Source: JACVRW01 sp963846505 (lineage in GTDB: Bacteria; Actinomycetota; Thermoleophilia; Solirubrobacterales; Thermoleophilaceae). From it: a stretch of 64,000 bases of DNA. The DNA is taken from contig CAWJWD010000004.1 of NCBI GenBank assembly GCA_963846505.1, forward strand, positions 248,001-312,000, in the 5' to 3' direction. The translations under genes and the position numbers were made by a program. Within the stretch, counting starts at the first letter, position 1, and each line of letters starts with the position of its first letter. This document shows positions 27,066 through 35,214 of this stretch, in pieces. The notes under the pieces were generated by a model. The model was not told the DNA's origin and searched no databases. It saw nothing but the letters and a program-made list of their open reading frames with translations.

Positions 27066-28010
27066 GTGGCGAGCACCGCCGTCGGTCGCCGCTTGAGCCG
27101 GCGCGGCCGTGCGCGCGAGCGCTACGGCAGCGGCGAGCGGCGGCTCGCCGCCGCGATGCTCTCCCCCACGCTGGTCGTGATGGCGCTCGTCGCCGCCTAC
27201 CCGATCGGCTACGCGTTCTGGCTGTCGCTCAACGAGTACAGCGTGCGCGTGCCGGGTCTGAAGCGCTTCGTCGGCTTTGACAACTACACCGAGGCGCTGA
27301 CCTCGTCGGAGTTCTGGGACGCGATGCGCACCACGTTCCTCTTCACGGGCATCTCGATCACGCTCGAGCTGGTGCTGGGCCTCGTCATGGCGCTCGTGAT
27401 GCACGAGGCGTTCAAGGGCCGTGGGCTGCTGCGCACGGTGGTGCTGGTGCCTTGGGCGGTGCTGACGGTCGTCAGCGCGATCGTCTGGCGGACCCTCTTC
27501 GAGCCCAACCTCGGTCTCGCGCCGCAGATGCTCGACACGTTGGGCCTCCCGGGAGCGAATGTGATCTGGCTCGGCGAGAGCGGCTACGCGCTGGCGGTGA
27601 TGGTGCTGGCCGACGTCTGGAAGACGGCGCCGTTCATGGCGCTGCTGCTGCTCGCCGGGCTGCAGGTGATCCCCGACGATGTACACGACGCTGCCAAGGT
27701 CGACGGTGCCAGCTCCTGGCAGCGCTTCACCCGCATCACGTTGCCGCTGCTGGTACCGGCAATCCTCGTCGCGCTGATCTTCCGCACCCTCGACGCGCTG
27801 CGCATCTTCGACCTGCCCTACGTCCTCACCCGCGGCGCCAACGACACCACCACCCTGTCGCTGCTCGCCCATCAGGAGCTGACCAACAACCGCCTGATCG
27901 GGCTCGGCTCGGCGCTGTCGGTGCTCACGTTCGTGATCGTGATGGCGGTCTCGCTGCTCTACATCCGGACCGTCGGCGGAAACATCCGCTCGCTGGCGGA
28001 GGACCGATGA
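27066..28010 (+). CDS. Sugar ABC transporter permease (MalF/UgpA type)
   Basis: The 314-residue membrane protein has six helices and the EAA loop that docks on the ATPase (DVHDAAKVDGASSWQRFTRI, TLPLLVP). The start is GTG 27066. It lies 41 bp after the binding-protein gene and overlaps the second permease by 4 bp (ATGA). No ATPase gene is present in the operon, so a shared MsiK/UgpC-type ATPase encoded elsewhere probably powers it, as is common for actinobacterial sugar importers. Confidence 0.92.
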   Translation: MASTAVGRRLSRRGRARERYGSGERRLAAAMLSPTLVVMALVAAYPIGYAFWLSLNEYSVRVPGLKRFVGFDNYTEALTSSEFWDAMRTTFLFTGISITLELVLGLVMALVMHEAFKGRGLLRTVVLVPWAVLTVVSAIVWRTLFEPNLGLAPQMLDTLGLPGANVIWLGESGYALAVMVLADVWKTAPFMALLLLAGLQVIPDDVHDAAKVDGASSWQRFTRITLPLLVPAILVALIFRTLDALRIFDLPYVLTRGANDTTTLSLLAHQELTNNRLIGLGSALSVLTFVIVMAVSLLYIRTVGGNIRSLAEDR

Positions 28011-28828
28011 GAGCCAAGCCCGTCCTGCTCTGGGTCGCGGTCGTACTGATCTGCGTGTTCTGCCTGTTTCCCTTCTACTGGCTGATCAACGTGTCGCTGA
28101 AGTCCGGGGCCGACCTCGCCCAGCCCGACCTCGTCCCCCCGACGCCCACGCTCGACAACTACCGCTCGGTGTTCGACAACGCAGACTTCACCGACGCGCT
28201 GCGCAACAGCGTGATCGTCACCTTCGTGACCACCGTGCTCGCCCTGGTCGTGGGCTCGTTCGCCGCCTATGCCCTGGCGCGGCTGCGCTTCCCGCACAAG
28301 TTCCTGCTGCTGGCGATCATCCTCTCGATCTCGACCTTTCCCCCGATCGCGATCGCCGCGCCGATCTTCAAGCTCTGGACCGACATCGGCCTCTACAACA
28401 CCTACGTCGGGCTGATCATTCCCTACCTGACGTTCGCGCTGCCGCTGTGCATCTACATCCTCGCCTCGTTCTTTAAGGAGATCCCCAAGGATCTCTCCGA
28501 GGCCGCCCTTGTCGACGGCGCCACGCACTTCCAGGCCTTCCGCAAGGTCGTCCTGCCGCTCGCCGCCCCAGGCCTCGTGACCGCTGGGCTGCTGACCGCG
28601 TTCTTCGTCTGGAACGAGTTCCTGCTCGCGGTAACCCTCACCAGCAGCCCAAAGGCGTACACCGTCCCGGTCGCGGTCGCGAACTTCACCGGCAGCCAGC
28701 AGTTCGAGATCCCACTCGGCACGATCAGCGCCGCCTCGGTGATCATCACGATCCCGCTCGTCGCGCTCGTGATCGTCTTCCAGCACCGCATCGTGCGGGG
28801 CATGACCGCCGGCGCGGTCAAGGGCTGA
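28007..28828 (+). CDS. Sugar ABC transporter permease (MalG/UgpE type)
   Basis: The 273-residue protein has six helices and the EAA motif KDLSEAALVDGATHFQAFRK. It begins at ATG 28007 inside the ATGA overlap with the first permease, so the pair is translationally coupled and forms the heterodimeric channel. The C-terminal VFQHRIVRGMTAGAVKG is the conserved end of the MalG group. The glucosidase gene begins 1 bp after its stop. Confidence 0.92.
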   Translation: MRAKPVLLWVAVVLICVFCLFPFYWLINVSLKSGADLAQPDLVPPTPTLDNYRSVFDNADFTDALRNSVIVTFVTTVLALVVGSFAAYALARLRFPHKFLLLAIILSISTFPPIAIAAPIFKLWTDIGLYNTYVGLIIPYLTFALPLCIYILASFFKEIPKDLSEAALVDGATHFQAFRKVVLPLAAPGLVTAGLLTAFFVWNEFLLAVTLTSSPKAYTVPVAVANFTGSQQFEIPLGTISAASVIITIPLVALVIVFQHRIVRGMTAGAVKG

Positions 28829-28829
28829 C

Positions 28830-30008
28830 ATGCGCGAGCTATCGCTCGTGCTCAGCCCCGGCGGATGGCCCTACGCCAGCGCCACCTCGCAAGCACAGGA
28901 GGACCCGGGTCGCTACCACGCGCTCTTCGGCCGCGACTCGCTGATCACCTCGCTGCAGTTGCTGCCGGTCCGCCCCGAGGTGGCACGCGCGACGCTGCGG
29001 GCGCTCGCTGCGCTGCAGGGTCGCCGCGAGGACCGGCACACCGGCGAGCAGCCCGGCAAGATCGTCCACGAGTACCGCTCTCCCGCCCCACGCTGGTTCG
29101 TCGAGCAAGGATGGCCCGTACGCAGGGGACAGCTGTGCTACTACGGCTCGTCCGACGCCACCGCGTGGTTTGCGATCGTGATGGCAGCGCTCGACGAACC
29201 CGAGGTGACGGAACAGCTCGAGCGCTCGTGGCGCGCCGCCGGCCATTGGCTGCTGGAAGCGCTCGAGCAGGGAGACGGACTGCTACGCCACGAGCCCACC
29301 GCCGCGCCGGGCGGCCTGATCCAGCAGGGCTGGCGCGACAGCGTCAATCCGACCGCACCCGACGGTGGCGGCATCCTGCACGCCGACGGCAGCATCCCCG
29401 CTGTCCCGCTCGCCGACGCCGACACTCAGGCGACCGCGCTCGCAGCCCTACGCGCGCTGACGCGACTAAGCGGCGGCGACCGCACCGCCCCGGCATACGC
29501 CGCTCGCGCCGACCAACTGGCCACGACGATCCGCAACCGCTTCGACGCGGAGACGATGGCCCTCGACGCCGACGATAGGCCGGTGCGAGGCGCCGGCTCC
29601 CAGCTCGGCTGGCTGCTCTGGGCCGGCGCCGACCTGCCGGGCGCTGCCGAGCGCCTGGCCGCCCCCGACGTGATGACGCCCTGGGGCCTGCGCACGCTCT
29701 CGGACGAGCACCCGCAGTTTCACCCCACCGCCTACCACCGCGGCGCCGTCTGGCCCTTCGACAGCTGGATCGGCTGGGGCGGGTTGCGTGCGGCCGGCCG
29801 CCATGCCGACGCCGAGCGGCTCCGCACCGGCGTGCTCGCCGCGCTCGACAAGCTCGGCGAAGCTCCCGAGCTCTACGCGGTCACGCCCGGCGGCCCGCGA
29901 CGAATCGCTATCTCCAACCACGTCCAGGCATGGACGATCGGCGCGCGCTGGGCGCTCGAGCACCACTGGGACGGCCGCACGGCGCTCACGCCACGGGCGA
30001 CGGCGTAG
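28830..30008 (+). CDS. Amylo-alpha-1,6-glucosidase-like six-hairpin glycosidase
   Basis: The 392-residue protein is the (alpha/alpha)6 barrel of the glycogen-debranching/GH63-like group: YHALFGRDSLITSLQLLPVR, GKIVHEY, LIQQGWRDSVNPTAPDG, FHPTAYHRGAVWPFDSWIGW. The Asp of GWRDS and a C-terminal Glu (residues near GEAPELYAV) are candidate catalytic acids. It has no signal peptide, so it should cut imported alpha-glucosides in the cytoplasm. Its start directly abuts the permease gene, which links the transporter to alpha-glucans or trehalose-like sugars (inference). Confidence 0.85.
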   Translation: MRELSLVLSPGGWPYASATSQAQEDPGRYHALFGRDSLITSLQLLPVRPEVARATLRALAALQGRREDRHTGEQPGKIVHEYRSPAPRWFVEQGWPVRRGQLCYYGSSDATAWFAIVMAALDEPEVTEQLERSWRAAGHWLLEALEQGDGLLRHEPTAAPGGLIQQGWRDSVNPTAPDGGGILHADGSIPAVPLADADTQATALAALRALTRLSGGDRTAPAYAARADQLATTIRNRFDAETMALDADDRPVRGAGSQLGWLLWAGADLPGAAERLAAPDVMTPWGLRTLSDEHPQFHPTAYHRGAVWPFDSWIGWGGLRAAGRHADAERLRTGVLAALDKLGEAPELYAVTPGGPRRIAISNHVQAWTIGARWALEHHWDGRTALTPRATA

Positions 30009-30041
30009 CCGTTCCTCGACACGTCTTACGGGCTTGCGGAG

Positions 30042-31547
30042 TCAGCGTCGATAGCGCAACGGCGCACGGGCGAGCGCGGAGCGGCTGCGGATGACCGTCC
30101 CGCCGGGCGCACGCCAACGCAGCTGGTAGCGGCGCGCAGCCTCACCCCGCCCATGCACGACCAGGCGCAGAAAGCCCTGCGGGTTCGTGCGTCGGCGGGC
30201 GATGCGCCGCCAGCCGCTCCGGCCGCGCTCCTTGGCATAGACCGACACTCGCGCCCGCCCCCGTGCCGGCCGCGCCTGCCCCCAGACCGCGACCCGGCTC
30301 GCCGAGCGACGGGTGACCACGATCGGCATCCGATACGCCGTCCAAGCGGGCTTGCGCGCGCCGCCGGAGCGGCGCAGACCGGTGTTGAAGACACCGCGCT
30401 CGGGCGGATCGATCAGCTCGTACTGGGCGACGCTGCGCACGCGCCGGTCGCCGTAGAAGAGCCGGTCGGATTCGTTGATCCAGCGCGCCTGGGTGCGCAG
30501 CGACGGGGCGTAGCGGTCGGGCGGGCGCGACTGGAAGCCGTGCTCGGTGAGGTAGACCGGCCGGCGGCGCATGCGGTTGTGCCGCGCGGCACCTCGAATC
30601 AGGGCGTGCAGCCGCGGCAGGTAGGCAGTGGTCAACTGCCATCGCGATCGCACCCGCAGGCGCGGGGAGCGCACACCGCCCGGCGTGTAGGGATGGTGGG
30701 CGACGCCGGCGATTGGCAGGCGGCGTGGCTTGCGCGAGCAGCCCTGGCCGATCCGCTGGCGTCCGCGATAGGGCCGGCCCCGTTCGTCGAGGCAGAGCGC
30801 CGAGCGCAGCAGTGGAACCGGATCGTGAGTGGGTGCGGTCTCGCCGAACAGCACCCTCCTGCGCCGGCTCGGATCCGCCGTGGCGATCGCCTGCCAGCCC
30901 TCCCACCAAAGCCGCCGATACATGCGCCCGGCCCAGCGGACCTTCCCCTGCCGGGTGCGCCGCAGTTGCGGGGACAGCCAGCTGCTGAGGTTCGGCTCGT
31001 TCCACAGAGACCACATCCAGACCCGGCCCCGGTAGCGCCGCGCGGCGGCCTCCACGAAGCGACCAAAGGCGACCGGATCGGGACGCCACGTGCAGTGATG
31101 CTGGCGGCGGGCACGCGCGCAATGGCGCGGCTGCTCGGAGGCCCAGTAGGGGATCGGTCCGGTGAGGGTGAACAGCATCCGCAACCCGTGGCGCTCGGCG
31201 TTCGCCAGCGCGCGGTCGTAGACCTCCCAGCGATACCCCGGCGAGGACGGCTCCTCGACCGCATGGCCGGCGGGCTTGCGCGTCGACCGCTCGCCCGGTG
31301 CGACATCGCGCCAGTAGAGGTTCATGCGAATGACGTCGACGCCCAGGCCCCTCGCCTCGGCAAACCAGCGCTGCGGATCGCCGAGATCGCCGCGAAAAGC
31401 TGGATCGTCCTGCATCAGCGACAGCTGCCGCGGCGAGCCGTGCGCGGACGCCGGTGACAGCGTCAGCGCGGCGATTGCGGCGCCCATGGCTACGAGCGTC
31501 GCGGTTCCGATCATGCGTGCCCGGAGGGCGCGCTTCCATCCCTGCAT
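30042..31547 (-). CDS. Secreted glycoside hydrolase (GH39/clan GH-A-like TIM barrel)
   Basis: The product is 501 residues. The signal peptide (TATLVAMGAAIAALTLSPAS-AHG) precedes a beta/alpha barrel with acid/base Glu in WSLWNEPNLSSW and the candidate nucleophile Glu in PVYLTEHGFQS, the two clan GH-A glutamates. The C-terminal 100 residues are a basic beta domain (RVAVWGQARPARGRARVSVY). Start ATG 31547 was chosen for AAGGGAA upstream and correct signal-peptide length. It converges on the sugar operon and would act outside the cell, possibly releasing sugars for that importer. A CTGACAT palindrome lies 80 bp upstream. Confidence 0.78.
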   Translation of the reverse strand: MQGWKRALRARMIGTATLVAMGAAIAALTLSPASAHGSPRQLSLMQDDPAFRGDLGDPQRWFAEARGLGVDVIRMNLYWRDVAPGERSTRKPAGHAVEEPSSPGYRWEVYDRALANAERHGLRMLFTLTGPIPYWASEQPRHCARARRQHHCTWRPDPVAFGRFVEAAARRYRGRVWMWSLWNEPNLSSWLSPQLRRTRQGKVRWAGRMYRRLWWEGWQAIATADPSRRRRVLFGETAPTHDPVPLLRSALCLDERGRPYRGRQRIGQGCSRKPRRLPIAGVAHHPYTPGGVRSPRLRVRSRWQLTTAYLPRLHALIRGAARHNRMRRRPVYLTEHGFQSRPPDRYAPSLRTQARWINESDRLFYGDRRVRSVAQYELIDPPERGVFNTGLRRSGGARKPAWTAYRMPIVVTRRSASRVAVWGQARPARGRARVSVYAKERGRSGWRRIARRRTNPQGFLRLVVHGRGEAARRYQLRWRAPGGTVIRSRSALARAPLRYRR

Positions 31548-31627
31548 GCGAACGATTCCCTTTCGTCTTGAGCGCAGCCACAACCAACAGCCGAACCCCT
31601 TCCGTTGCACCGCCGGCGTGCGTCGGT

Positions 31628-31645
31628 ATGTCAGCGCGCTGACAT
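31628..31645. promoter_or_regulatory. Operator-like palindrome, site C
   Basis: ATGTCAGCGCGCTGACAT is a perfect 18-bp palindrome, 80 bp upstream of the secreted glycosidase and 97 bp from the divergent ATPase gene. It shares both arms with site A. Confidence 0.58.
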
Positions 31646-31742
31646 CGCACCCGGCTCACCGTTGGACGGACGCGTCGTGGGTGATACACCTGCGCGATCC
31701 GAGTGCAGGAGGAAGGCGCCGACAACGACTCGCCGCGTCGAG

Positions 31743-32156
31743 ATGACCGACGAGGCTGATGAGCTCCACACACGAATGGTCGCGTTCGCGGTTCCCGGCA
31801 CGGTCAAGGCCGCCGGCGAAGCACGCCAGCGACTGGCCGAACACGACGGGTTCGTCTCGGCCGACTTGCGAGACGACCTGTTGCTGCTGCTGACCGAGCT
31901 CGTCACCAACGCCGTCAAGCACGGAGAGGGAGCAAGGGGAGCGCCCGTGGTGGTGACGGTCGCCCAGACCCAAGCCAGGGTCAGGGTGACCGTCACCGAC
32001 CACGGCCGCGCGTTCTCCTGGCAAGGCCGAGACGCACACCGTCCCGAATCGGGCGGCGGCTACGGCCTGGTGCTCGTCGACGAGCTCGCCACCGCCTGGG
32101 GCATAGACGGCGACCGCCCCACGACCGTCTGGTTCGAACTCGAACTCCCTACCTGA
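31743..32156 (+). CDS. ATP-binding protein of the RsbW/anti-sigma GHKL type
   Basis: The 137-residue protein is a stand-alone HATPase domain: N box LLLLTELVTNAVKHG, G1 box VTDHGRAF, and G2 box GGGYGLVLVDELATAWGI. Such proteins are serine kinases and anti-sigma factors that act in partner-switching with STAS antagonists. None is encoded nearby, so it is probably an orphan. Start ATG 31743. Its stop overlaps the converging small gene by 8 bp. Confidence 0.85.
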   Translation: MTDEADELHTRMVAFAVPGTVKAAGEARQRLAEHDGFVSADLRDDLLLLLTELVTNAVKHGEGARGAPVVVTVAQTQARVRVTVTDHGRAFSWQGRDAHRPESGGGYGLVLVDELATAWGIDGDRPTTVWFELELPT

Positions 32157-32331
32157 GCGGACGGCGCTGCGTGCGCCGATACCGCTCGCACTCCGCATGG
32201 ATCGCGTGTCCCTCGACGCGCACGAACTCGTCGTCGAGCAGCACACTCGTGCCGCACAGCGGGCAATAGCCCAGCCACGTCCAGCGAGCGATCCGGGAAG
32301 GCAGGAAAGCAGTCACGTTTCGCATCTGCAT
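32149..32331 (-). CDS. Small zinc-ribbon-like protein
   Basis: This 60-residue basic protein has CPLCG, then a short hairpin (DDEFVRVEGHAIHAEC) supplying a His and a third Cys, which suggests a small treble-clef or ribbon zinc site. No family is recognised. An in-frame ATG at 32325 is an alternative start. A CTGACAT-type palindrome lies 49 bp upstream. The short length limits certainty. Confidence 0.5.
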   Translation of the reverse strand: MQMRNVTAFLPSRIARWTWLGYCPLCGTSVLLDDEFVRVEGHAIHAECERYRRTQRRPLR

Positions 32332-32380
32332 CTAACCGAAATGCAGCGCTCGCTCACTCGTTGCGGTGTTGGCGTATGGG

Positions 32381-32398
32381 GCGTCAGCACTCTGACAT
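32381..32398. promoter_or_regulatory. Operator-like site D (half conserved)
   Basis: GCGTCAGCACTCTGACAT has a perfect right arm (CTCTGACAT as in site A) and a weaker left arm with the GTCAG core. It lies 49 bp upstream of the small zinc-ribbon gene. Confidence 0.35.
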
Positions 32399-32644
32399 GC
32401 GAAGCATCGTGCCTCGTGGCGATGACGCGCTGCGGCGCAGTGTCTCGTTTGGGTGCATCCGCGAGGCGAAGTCGGGTGCTGTGTCGCCGGCTAGCGTGAA
32501 GAACGCGCCGGCGCGATGCTCCTGCGTTCGGTAGCCCAGCGTGAGTACGAGGTCGACCTGGGCCATGCTGCGACGTGGCTCCTGGTCGGCGTAGAGTTCC
32601 GGATAGCGGTCGCGCAGCCAGTCCATCGTCTGGAGGCTTCGGGT

Positions 32645-32832
32645 CAGGAAAAGATCTCCGCGATCGTCGCGCTGCTCGCCGTCCCCACCATGATCGCCGG
32701 TATCTACGGCATGAACTCAGCCACATGCCCGAACTCGACTGGGGCATCGGCTACCCACTCGTGCTCGCCCTCATGGCCACCATCTGCGCGATCCTCTACC
32801 GCTACTTCAAACGCGTCGGCTGGCTCGCCTGA
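32645..32832 (+). pseudogene. corA: CorA-type Mg2+/Co2+ channel, C-terminal remnant with frameshift
   Basis: Only the last two helices remain: QEKISAIVALLAVPTMIAGI-YGMN in one frame, then SHMPELDWGIGYPLVLALMA and YRYFKRVGWLA in the next, a one-base deletion after the GMN signature. The large cytoplasmic domain is absent and the sequence before 32645 has no CorA character. The tail converges on and overlaps the efflux gene by 31 bp. It is not functional as it stands. Confidence 0.8.
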
Positions 32833-33548
32833 GCGTCCGGGCCAGCACAGCAGTCGTCAGTGAAGGTGGCGTTGTCGAGCGGGGAGCTGACGCAGCACCC
32901 CTCCCCCCGCCATGCCTCGGCACCTTCCTTGACCGCGACCGCGGCGATCAGCAGCCCGACGATCGGGTCGAGCCACCACACCCCGGCGAGCGCGTTGCCG
33001 ACCAACCCGACAAGCAGCGCGGCGGCCAGATAGGCGCAGAGCATGTTCTGTCGGCCTTCGCCCTTAGTCGCGGCCGAGCCAAGCTGATCGGCCAGCCGCT
33101 GCTTAGCGATGCCCAGCAGCGGCATCGTGATCAGCGACCCGACCGCCAGCCCGATCCCGACATAGCTTACGTCAGGATGCTCGCCACCGGCAAGCGACCG
33201 CACCGACTCGAACGCCACATACGGGGCCAGCAGGAAGAACTGGACCGCGACGAGCCGCTGTGCGCGGTGCTCGGCGACGGCCGAGAACATGCGGCTGCCA
33301 GTGAAGCGCCACACGATCACAAGGCTGGCGACGCCCTCGATGCCCGAATCGAGCCCAAACCCCACCAGCGCGATCGAGGACGCCACGATCCCCGCGGCGA
33401 TCGCGACAACACCCTCGACCGTGATCACACCAAGCGACAGCCACGACAGCAGCCGCACGCGGCGGGCCAGCTCCGCGTACCGCTCACGGCTGATAGCCGC
33501 AACCGGCCGCGCGACGGCCAGCGGCGCGGCGGACAGGTCGACGCTCAC
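32802..33548 (-). CDS. Cation-efflux (CDF-like) transporter with Cys-rich tail
   Basis: The 248-residue membrane protein has six helices and CDF-type sequence (SLGVITVEGVVAIAAGIVAS, GFGLDSGIEGVASLVIVWRF, WWLDPIVGLLIAAVAVKEGAE). The Asp residues in GFGLDSGIE and WWLDP are the expected metal sites. Instead of the usual C-terminal domain it ends in GEGCCVSS ... DDCCAGPDA, two vicinal Cys pairs that could bind soft metals. It begins at GTG 33548 in a 4-bp GTGA overlap with the ArsR gene, so repressor and pump form an operon. Confidence 0.85.
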   Translation of the reverse strand: MSVDLSAAPLAVARPVAAISRERYAELARRVRLLSWLSLGVITVEGVVAIAAGIVASSIALVGFGLDSGIEGVASLVIVWRFTGSRMFSAVAEHRAQRLVAVQFFLLAPYVAFESVRSLAGGEHPDVSYVGIGLAVGSLITMPLLGIAKQRLADQLGSAATKGEGRQNMLCAYLAAALLVGLVGNALAGVWWLDPIVGLLIAAVAVKEGAEAWRGEGCCVSSPLDNATFTDDCCAGPDAQASQPTRLK

Positions 33549-33838
33549 GCCGACTCGACGGCGACCGCGGACAGCAACGCCCGGCCGCGATCGGTCAGCT
33601 CGTACATGACCATCTTTCCCTGGCGCTCAGACCGCGCCAGCCCAGCGGCCTTGAGCAGACGAACGTGATGCGACACGAGCCGCTCGTCCCTGCCGACGAT
33701 CCACCCGAGATCGCACGGGCACGCACGCTCGCCAGCAGCGAGCGCCAGGGCAACCGCAAGACGGGTGGGATCAGCGAGCGCCTGGGCGCCAGCCGCCCAC
33801 GTCTCCAACTCCACGAGCGACGGCAGCCCTGCACGCAC
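33545..33838 (-). CDS. ArsR/SmtB-family metal-responsive repressor
   Basis: At least 97 residues encode the winged helix: AQALADPTRLAVALALAAGE, ACPCDLGWIVGRDERLVSHHVR, and GKMVMYELTDRG. The CPC at the start of the recognition helix is the thiol metal site of CadC/CmtR-type sensors. GTG 33838 is the first standard start, but in-frame sequence upstream (from 33877: CDLLRRDLPKAERVRAG) is conserved in this family, so the true protein is probably longer. No ATG/GTG/TTG lies between the preceding in-frame TAG and that Cys, which implies a rare start codon or an early frameshift. Controls the CDF gene, probably through the palindrome at 33910. Confidence 0.85.
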   Translation of the reverse strand: MRAGLPSLVELETWAAGAQALADPTRLAVALALAAGERACPCDLGWIVGRDERLVSHHVRLLKAAGLARSERQGKMVMYELTDRGRALLSAVAVESA

Positions 33839-33909
33839 CCGCTCGGCCTTCGGCAGATCACGACGTAGCAGATCGCAGGTGTCGGCACCGCGAGCGATGC
33901 GAGCAGGCT

Positions 33910-33941
33910 AACAACATTCGTATGTTCATACGTATGTTGTT
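33910..33941. promoter_or_regulatory. 32-bp palindromic operator of the ArsR-CDF operon
   Basis: The left arm AACAACATTCGTATG and right arm CATACGTATGTTGTT are symmetric at 14 of 15 positions around a TT centre. The tract is AT-rich against the local background and sits immediately upstream of the repressor coding region, as SmtB/ArsR operators do. The inner CGTATGTTCATACG is probably the recognition core. Confidence 0.75.
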
Positions 33942-33960
33942 ATGAAATGTCGCGATCTAC

Positions 33961-34137
33961 GAAGCGATGTAGACCTGATCGGGCATGGGCCGTACTAGCT
34001 CAGCGTCCGCTCAGGAAGCGGAAGCTGCCGCCTGTGCATCGGTCGGTGCATCGGCTACCACATAACGATCATCTCATCCGCAGCGGACTCCGACGCGACC
34101 GGCCTGCGCCGCGGTATGGGCATCACAACGGTTCGGG
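33961..34137. repeat. Degenerate integrase 3'-end repeat, copy 2
   Basis: This copy is related to 217-394 over its full length and to 41319-41510 in two blocks. The hairpin block is at 34002-34026. The complement of the second block encodes AAQAG then, one frame over, SESAADEMI, the decayed end of the integrase. No other integrase sequence is left. Confidence 0.7.
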
Positions 34138-34360
34138 CAGTACGCGGAGCTGATGGAGCACCGGCATGAGGGTCGACCTCCGCGCTCGGTCTCCTGTTAC
34201 CTCAACGTCGCACACCGTGAGTGGAGAGTGTTCGGCCCAATTCACCGGAGGGTAGGTGGGTGGGGGGACTGGGTCCGTGGCTGGAAGACCCCGGCCCTCT
34301 GCATCTGCTTTCGCTTCGGACGCAATTCCCATACACGCCTAACGGCTCCAAGGGACCATC

Positions 34361-34408
34361 GTGAGAATCGTCGTACAGCGGGCCGCGCAGCGCGTGGCGG
34401 ACGGTTAG
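34361..34408 (+). pseudogene. Possible truncated start of a D-aminoacyl-tRNA deacylase gene
   Basis: A GTG start followed by R-I-V-V-Q-R-A-A-Q-R-V resembles the N terminus of Dtd (MRxVVQRVxxA). It stops after 15 codons exactly where the debris at 34.4 kb begins. The match is only about nine residues, so it may be chance. Confidence 0.25.
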
Positions 34409-35000
34409 CTGGGCCGCGCGATCCGCCCGAGCGTGGTGGGCGTCTCCGCTCGTTTCTTGACCTTCGCCCACCCGTCCCGGCGGATCTGCTGTGCGATCTC
34501 GTGGCGGACCTGCTCGTCGGTCGGCGCGTCGGCCCCGCGCGCCAGCGTCCGCATCACCTGCGGCGAGAAGCGAAACTCCACACGTCGGTCAGGCGACCGT
34601 TCGTGATCGTGACCCTGTAGGACGCCTCATCGCCCACCTGAGCCTTGTCCACGATGGCGACCTCGTCCCTCGGATGGCCGGCTCTCCGAGTAGCGCCGCA
34701 GCGCCTCGGAGTGGTCCTCCGCGGAGTCCGTGTTCGTCGCCGTGAACGTCCCGAGGTCGTTGCTTCCCACGGTCGCGGTGTCGCCGCCCCATTCGGCCTC
34801 CTGCACGTCGATCGGGGCGCCATCGAGGGTGCCGGTGATCTTCGTCACGAAGGGGTCGGCGAACGTCTCGCCGGGTTCATCCGTGAAGATTCGAACGCGG
34901 TGTGCTCGTAGAGCAGGACAAGCGTGCGTCCGGCCTGCGTTATGCCGTGAAGAACTGCTCAGGCGGCATCCCTTCTCCATTCCGAATCCGCCGTAGTAGT
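34405..35000 (-). pseudogene. Decayed hypothetical gene with at least two frameshifts
   Basis: Three frames in series carry protein-like sequence: RVRIFTDEPGETFADPFVTK, ITGTLDGAPIDVQEAEWGGD and TATVGSNDLGTFTATNTDSA; then DEVAIVDKAQVGDEASYRVT, ITNGRLTDV; then EFRFSPQVMRTLARGADAPT and RIARPS to a TAA at 34405. The fold may be a small beta domain followed by a helical tail. No family is recognised. The 5' end fades near 35000 and is not defined. It sits among integrase debris and is a likely relic of mobile-element cargo. Confidence 0.5.
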
Positions 35001-35214
35001 CGTCGTTTGGGCCGAAGCCGAATCCTGCAACTCGAACTCATGTTCGCGCATGAACATTGCCTACCAGGTGCCCCGGTGCGTGATTCGAGCGTGCGCTTTC
35101 GGCGCTGGTCGACCGGGGTCCCCGCCACGGTTGCCCGACCCCACGAAGGTCAGGTTCGGCGAGACAGGACCTTCGCCACGCCGCTGGGAGATGTCCAGGC
35201 CTGGGACAGATCGG

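Noticed and set aside
32384..32626. An 80-residue leftward frame (MDWLRDRYPELYADQEPRRS...)
   Set aside because: The first half looks protein-like, but no family is recognised, it overlaps an operator-like site at its end and adjoins the CorA fragment. It may be another remnant; support is too weak to call a gene.
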